Shown here: positions 7,693 to 8,198 of the stretch, one piece after another
Layout of the letters: each line of letters starts with the position of its first letter
How positions within the stretch are numbered: position 1 is the stretch's first letter
Assembly: GCF_002027555.1 (NCBI RefSeq)
Contig: NZ_MXAP01000143.1
Location: 1-8,198, forward strand
Direction of reading: 5' to 3'
Length of the DNA: 8,198 bases
From: Moraxella equi
GTDB lineage: Bacteria; Pseudomonadota; Gammaproteobacteria; Pseudomonadales; Moraxellaceae
Notes under the pieces: model-generated
The model's database searches: none
What the model saw: only the letters and a program-made list of their open reading frames with translations
Told to the model about the DNA's origin: nothing
Position numbers and translations under genes: made by a program

Positions 7693-7727
7693 AAAACAAA
7701 CCATAAATGCTTGTTGTGGCTTGTTTT
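7693..7727. terminator. Possible bidirectional terminator at the island edge
   Basis: AAAACAAACC (7693-7702) pairs with GGCTTGTTTT (7718-7727), ten pairs including one G-T, around a 15-base loop. T-runs follow on both strands. The loop is long and the stem AT-rich, so it is weak. It would isolate the minus-strand operon from the tRNA side. Confidence 0.3.
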
Positions 7728-7767
7728 TGAGGGTTAAAGTTATCTAAGGTGATTTTGGTGGCTGACA

Positions 7768-7812
7768 TTGCCAAGGTTGGGGTCGCGAGTTCGAATCTCG
7801 TTTCCCGCTCCA
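7768..7812 (+). tRNA. tRNA-Gly(GCC) 3' fragment, probable island attachment site
   Basis: The 45 bases hold the anticodon loop TTGCCAA (anticodon GCC), the 3' side of the anticodon stem, a perfect T-arm (GCGAG, TTCGAAT, CTCGT), the acceptor 3' strand TTCCCGC, discriminator T and encoded CCA. The partner GCGGGAA and the whole D-arm are missing: the 31 bases upstream (7737-7767) show no tRNA pattern and give only a broken anticodon stem. The gene is therefore truncated exactly at the anticodon loop, a common crossover point for tyrosine-recombinase islands. The fragment keeps its own terminator, so it is the native 3' end displaced by insertion. An intact tRNA-Gly(GCC) must exist elsewhere, most simply at the far (left) end of the island. 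Confidence 0.88.
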
Positions 7813-7820
7813 AATTTTAA

Positions 7821-7851
7821 AAAGTCCAAATCGAAAGGTTTGGGCTTTTTT
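7821..7851 (+). terminator. Rho-independent terminator of the tRNA-Gly transcript
   Basis: A 12-pair stem (7821-7832 with 7837-7848, two G-T pairs) closes on a GAAA tetraloop and runs into a six-T tract ending at 7851. It begins 9 bases after the tRNA CCA, so it ended the original tRNA transcript and now separates the island from tuf. Confidence 0.85.
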
Positions 7852-8056
7852 GTTGTTTAAATTTGTATTGAAAAACTGTAAAATCCCTTGATAAATGATA
7901 AAATTATCAACAAAACCAATATATTTATTTTACAGCCTTATAAATTATTTTTATCAATTTGTCTAAAAATTAATCATATTTGGGGCGAAACCCACAAATT
8001 TTCCTGTAAAATTGGCATAATTTTACATTGACGGTGGTTTAAATTATAAAGAGTTG
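7852..8056. other. AT-rich gene-free region upstream of the tuf promoter
   Basis: No open frame of note and no RNA gene is seen here. It holds CTGTAAAAT at 7876-7884 and its inverse at 7927-7935, an inner hairpin (TTGATAA 7888-7894 with TTATCAA 7904-7910), a small GGG/CCC hairpin around 7982-7994 and a palindrome listed separately at 8005-8027. Confidence 0.6.
8005..8027. promoter_or_regulatory. Perfect 9+9 inverted repeat, possible operator upstream of tuf
   Basis: TGTAAAATT (8005-8013) and AATTTTACA (8019-8027) form a perfect inverted repeat with spacer GGCAT. It ends 32 bases upstream of the tuf -10. The same octamer core TGTAAAAT also occurs at 7877-7884 and inverted at 7927-7934. The geometry suits a dimeric DNA-binding protein; I cannot name one. 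Confidence 0.4.
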
Positions 8057-8065
8057 TGTTATAAT
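8057..8065 (+). promoter_or_regulatory. Extended -10 promoter of tuf
   Basis: TGTTATAAT is a perfect extended -10 (TGn plus TATAAT). The expected start is near 8072, giving a leader of about 108 bases before the ATG. No clear -35 is at the right distance; TTGACG at 8028-8033 is too far away (26 bases). Confidence 0.6.
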
Positions 8066-8179
8066 TAACAGGATATGGCAAATTCGTTTGAATGTTGTCA
8101 TAAATTTGTCTGTGAAATTAAGACAATCCGAGCGAAAATTTCCATACCTAAATTCATAGGTTAATAAGAGGACATACCC

Positions 8180-8198
8180 ATGGCCAAAGCCAAATTCG
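8180..8198 (+). CDS. tuf: Elongation factor Tu, first six codons (runs off the right edge)
   Basis: ATG GCC AAA GCC AAA TTC G encodes MAKAKF, the usual EF-Tu N-terminus in Moraxellaceae. EF-Tu is the GTPase that brings aminoacyl-tRNA to the ribosome in the cytoplasm. A good ribosome site, AAGAGGA (8166-8172), lies 7 bases before the ATG. An upstream tRNA-Gly and a strong extended -10 promoter also fit a tuf locus. Only 19 bases are visible, so the call rests on these residues and the context. Confidence 0.8.

Noticed and set aside
7737..7812. An intact tRNA-Gly ending at 7812
   Set aside because: No GCGGGAA acceptor strand or D-arm occurs in the 31 bases upstream, and the anticodon stem does not pair properly.
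8028..8050. A TTGACG / TATAAA promoter upstream of tuf
   Set aside because: The boxes are only 11 bases apart, too close for sigma-70; the extended -10 at 8057-8065 is better.
1..8198. CRISPR arrays or insertion sequences
   Set aside because: No regularly spaced repeat array, transposase frame or terminal inverted repeats were found; the only direct repeats are the effector-tail remnants.

Overview
The window looks like the right-hand end of a type VI secretion system (T6SS) effector island in a gammaproteobacterium, most likely of the Moraxellaceae (Moraxella, Psychrobacter or Acinetobacter type). The taxonomic hint is the first residues of elongation factor Tu at the right edge (MAKAKF), preceded by a tRNA-Gly(GCC) 3' half and its terminator; tRNA-Gly next to tuf is familiar in that family. 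Base composition is AT-leaning throughout. The genus is an inference.

Layout. From about 7614 leftwards every gene is on the minus strand, so it is read right to left. First comes a 106-residue orphan VgrG C-terminal tail (DUF2345 end plus transthyretin-like adaptor; 7294-7614). Nine bases on is a large effector (7284 to 5489) with a C-terminal metzincin metalloprotease (HELGHSFGLPH, Met-turn VMDY). It is split by one -1 frameshift near 6021-6034, so the catalytic part is out of frame with the start. The effector stop overlaps (ATGA) the start of a signal-peptide protein (4833-5492). A second related signal-peptide protein follows (4114-4761). These two are the candidate periplasmic immunity proteins. 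Then come clpV/tssH (1313-3964), the T6SS disassembly ATPase, and, overlapping its end, a PAAR-tipped effector that runs off the left edge (start 1322). The PAAR effector and the split effector share the same central module (GFDWLRDEY and several later blocks).

Two kinds of recombination scar are visible. A short piece of the effector 3' end recurs three times: in the effector itself, between the two immunity-like genes, and just after the second. This indicates duplication or replacement of [effector tail + immunity gene] units. Also, only the 3' 45 bases of a tRNA-Gly gene remain at 7768-7812, broken at the anticodon loop. That is what the distal end of an island integrated into a tRNA gene looks like; the reconstituted tRNA-Gly and any integrase should lie to the left, outside the window.

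The host side (7813-8198) holds the tRNA terminator, an AT-rich leader with repeated TGTAAAAT inverted repeats, an extended -10 promoter and the start of tuf on the plus strand. Together the genes read as a payload region: a VgrG-tail adaptor and a PAAR tip carry two related toxins, ClpV recycles the contracted sheath, and the secreted immunity proteins protect the producer's periplasm. The delivery and immunity roles are inferred from domains and context.
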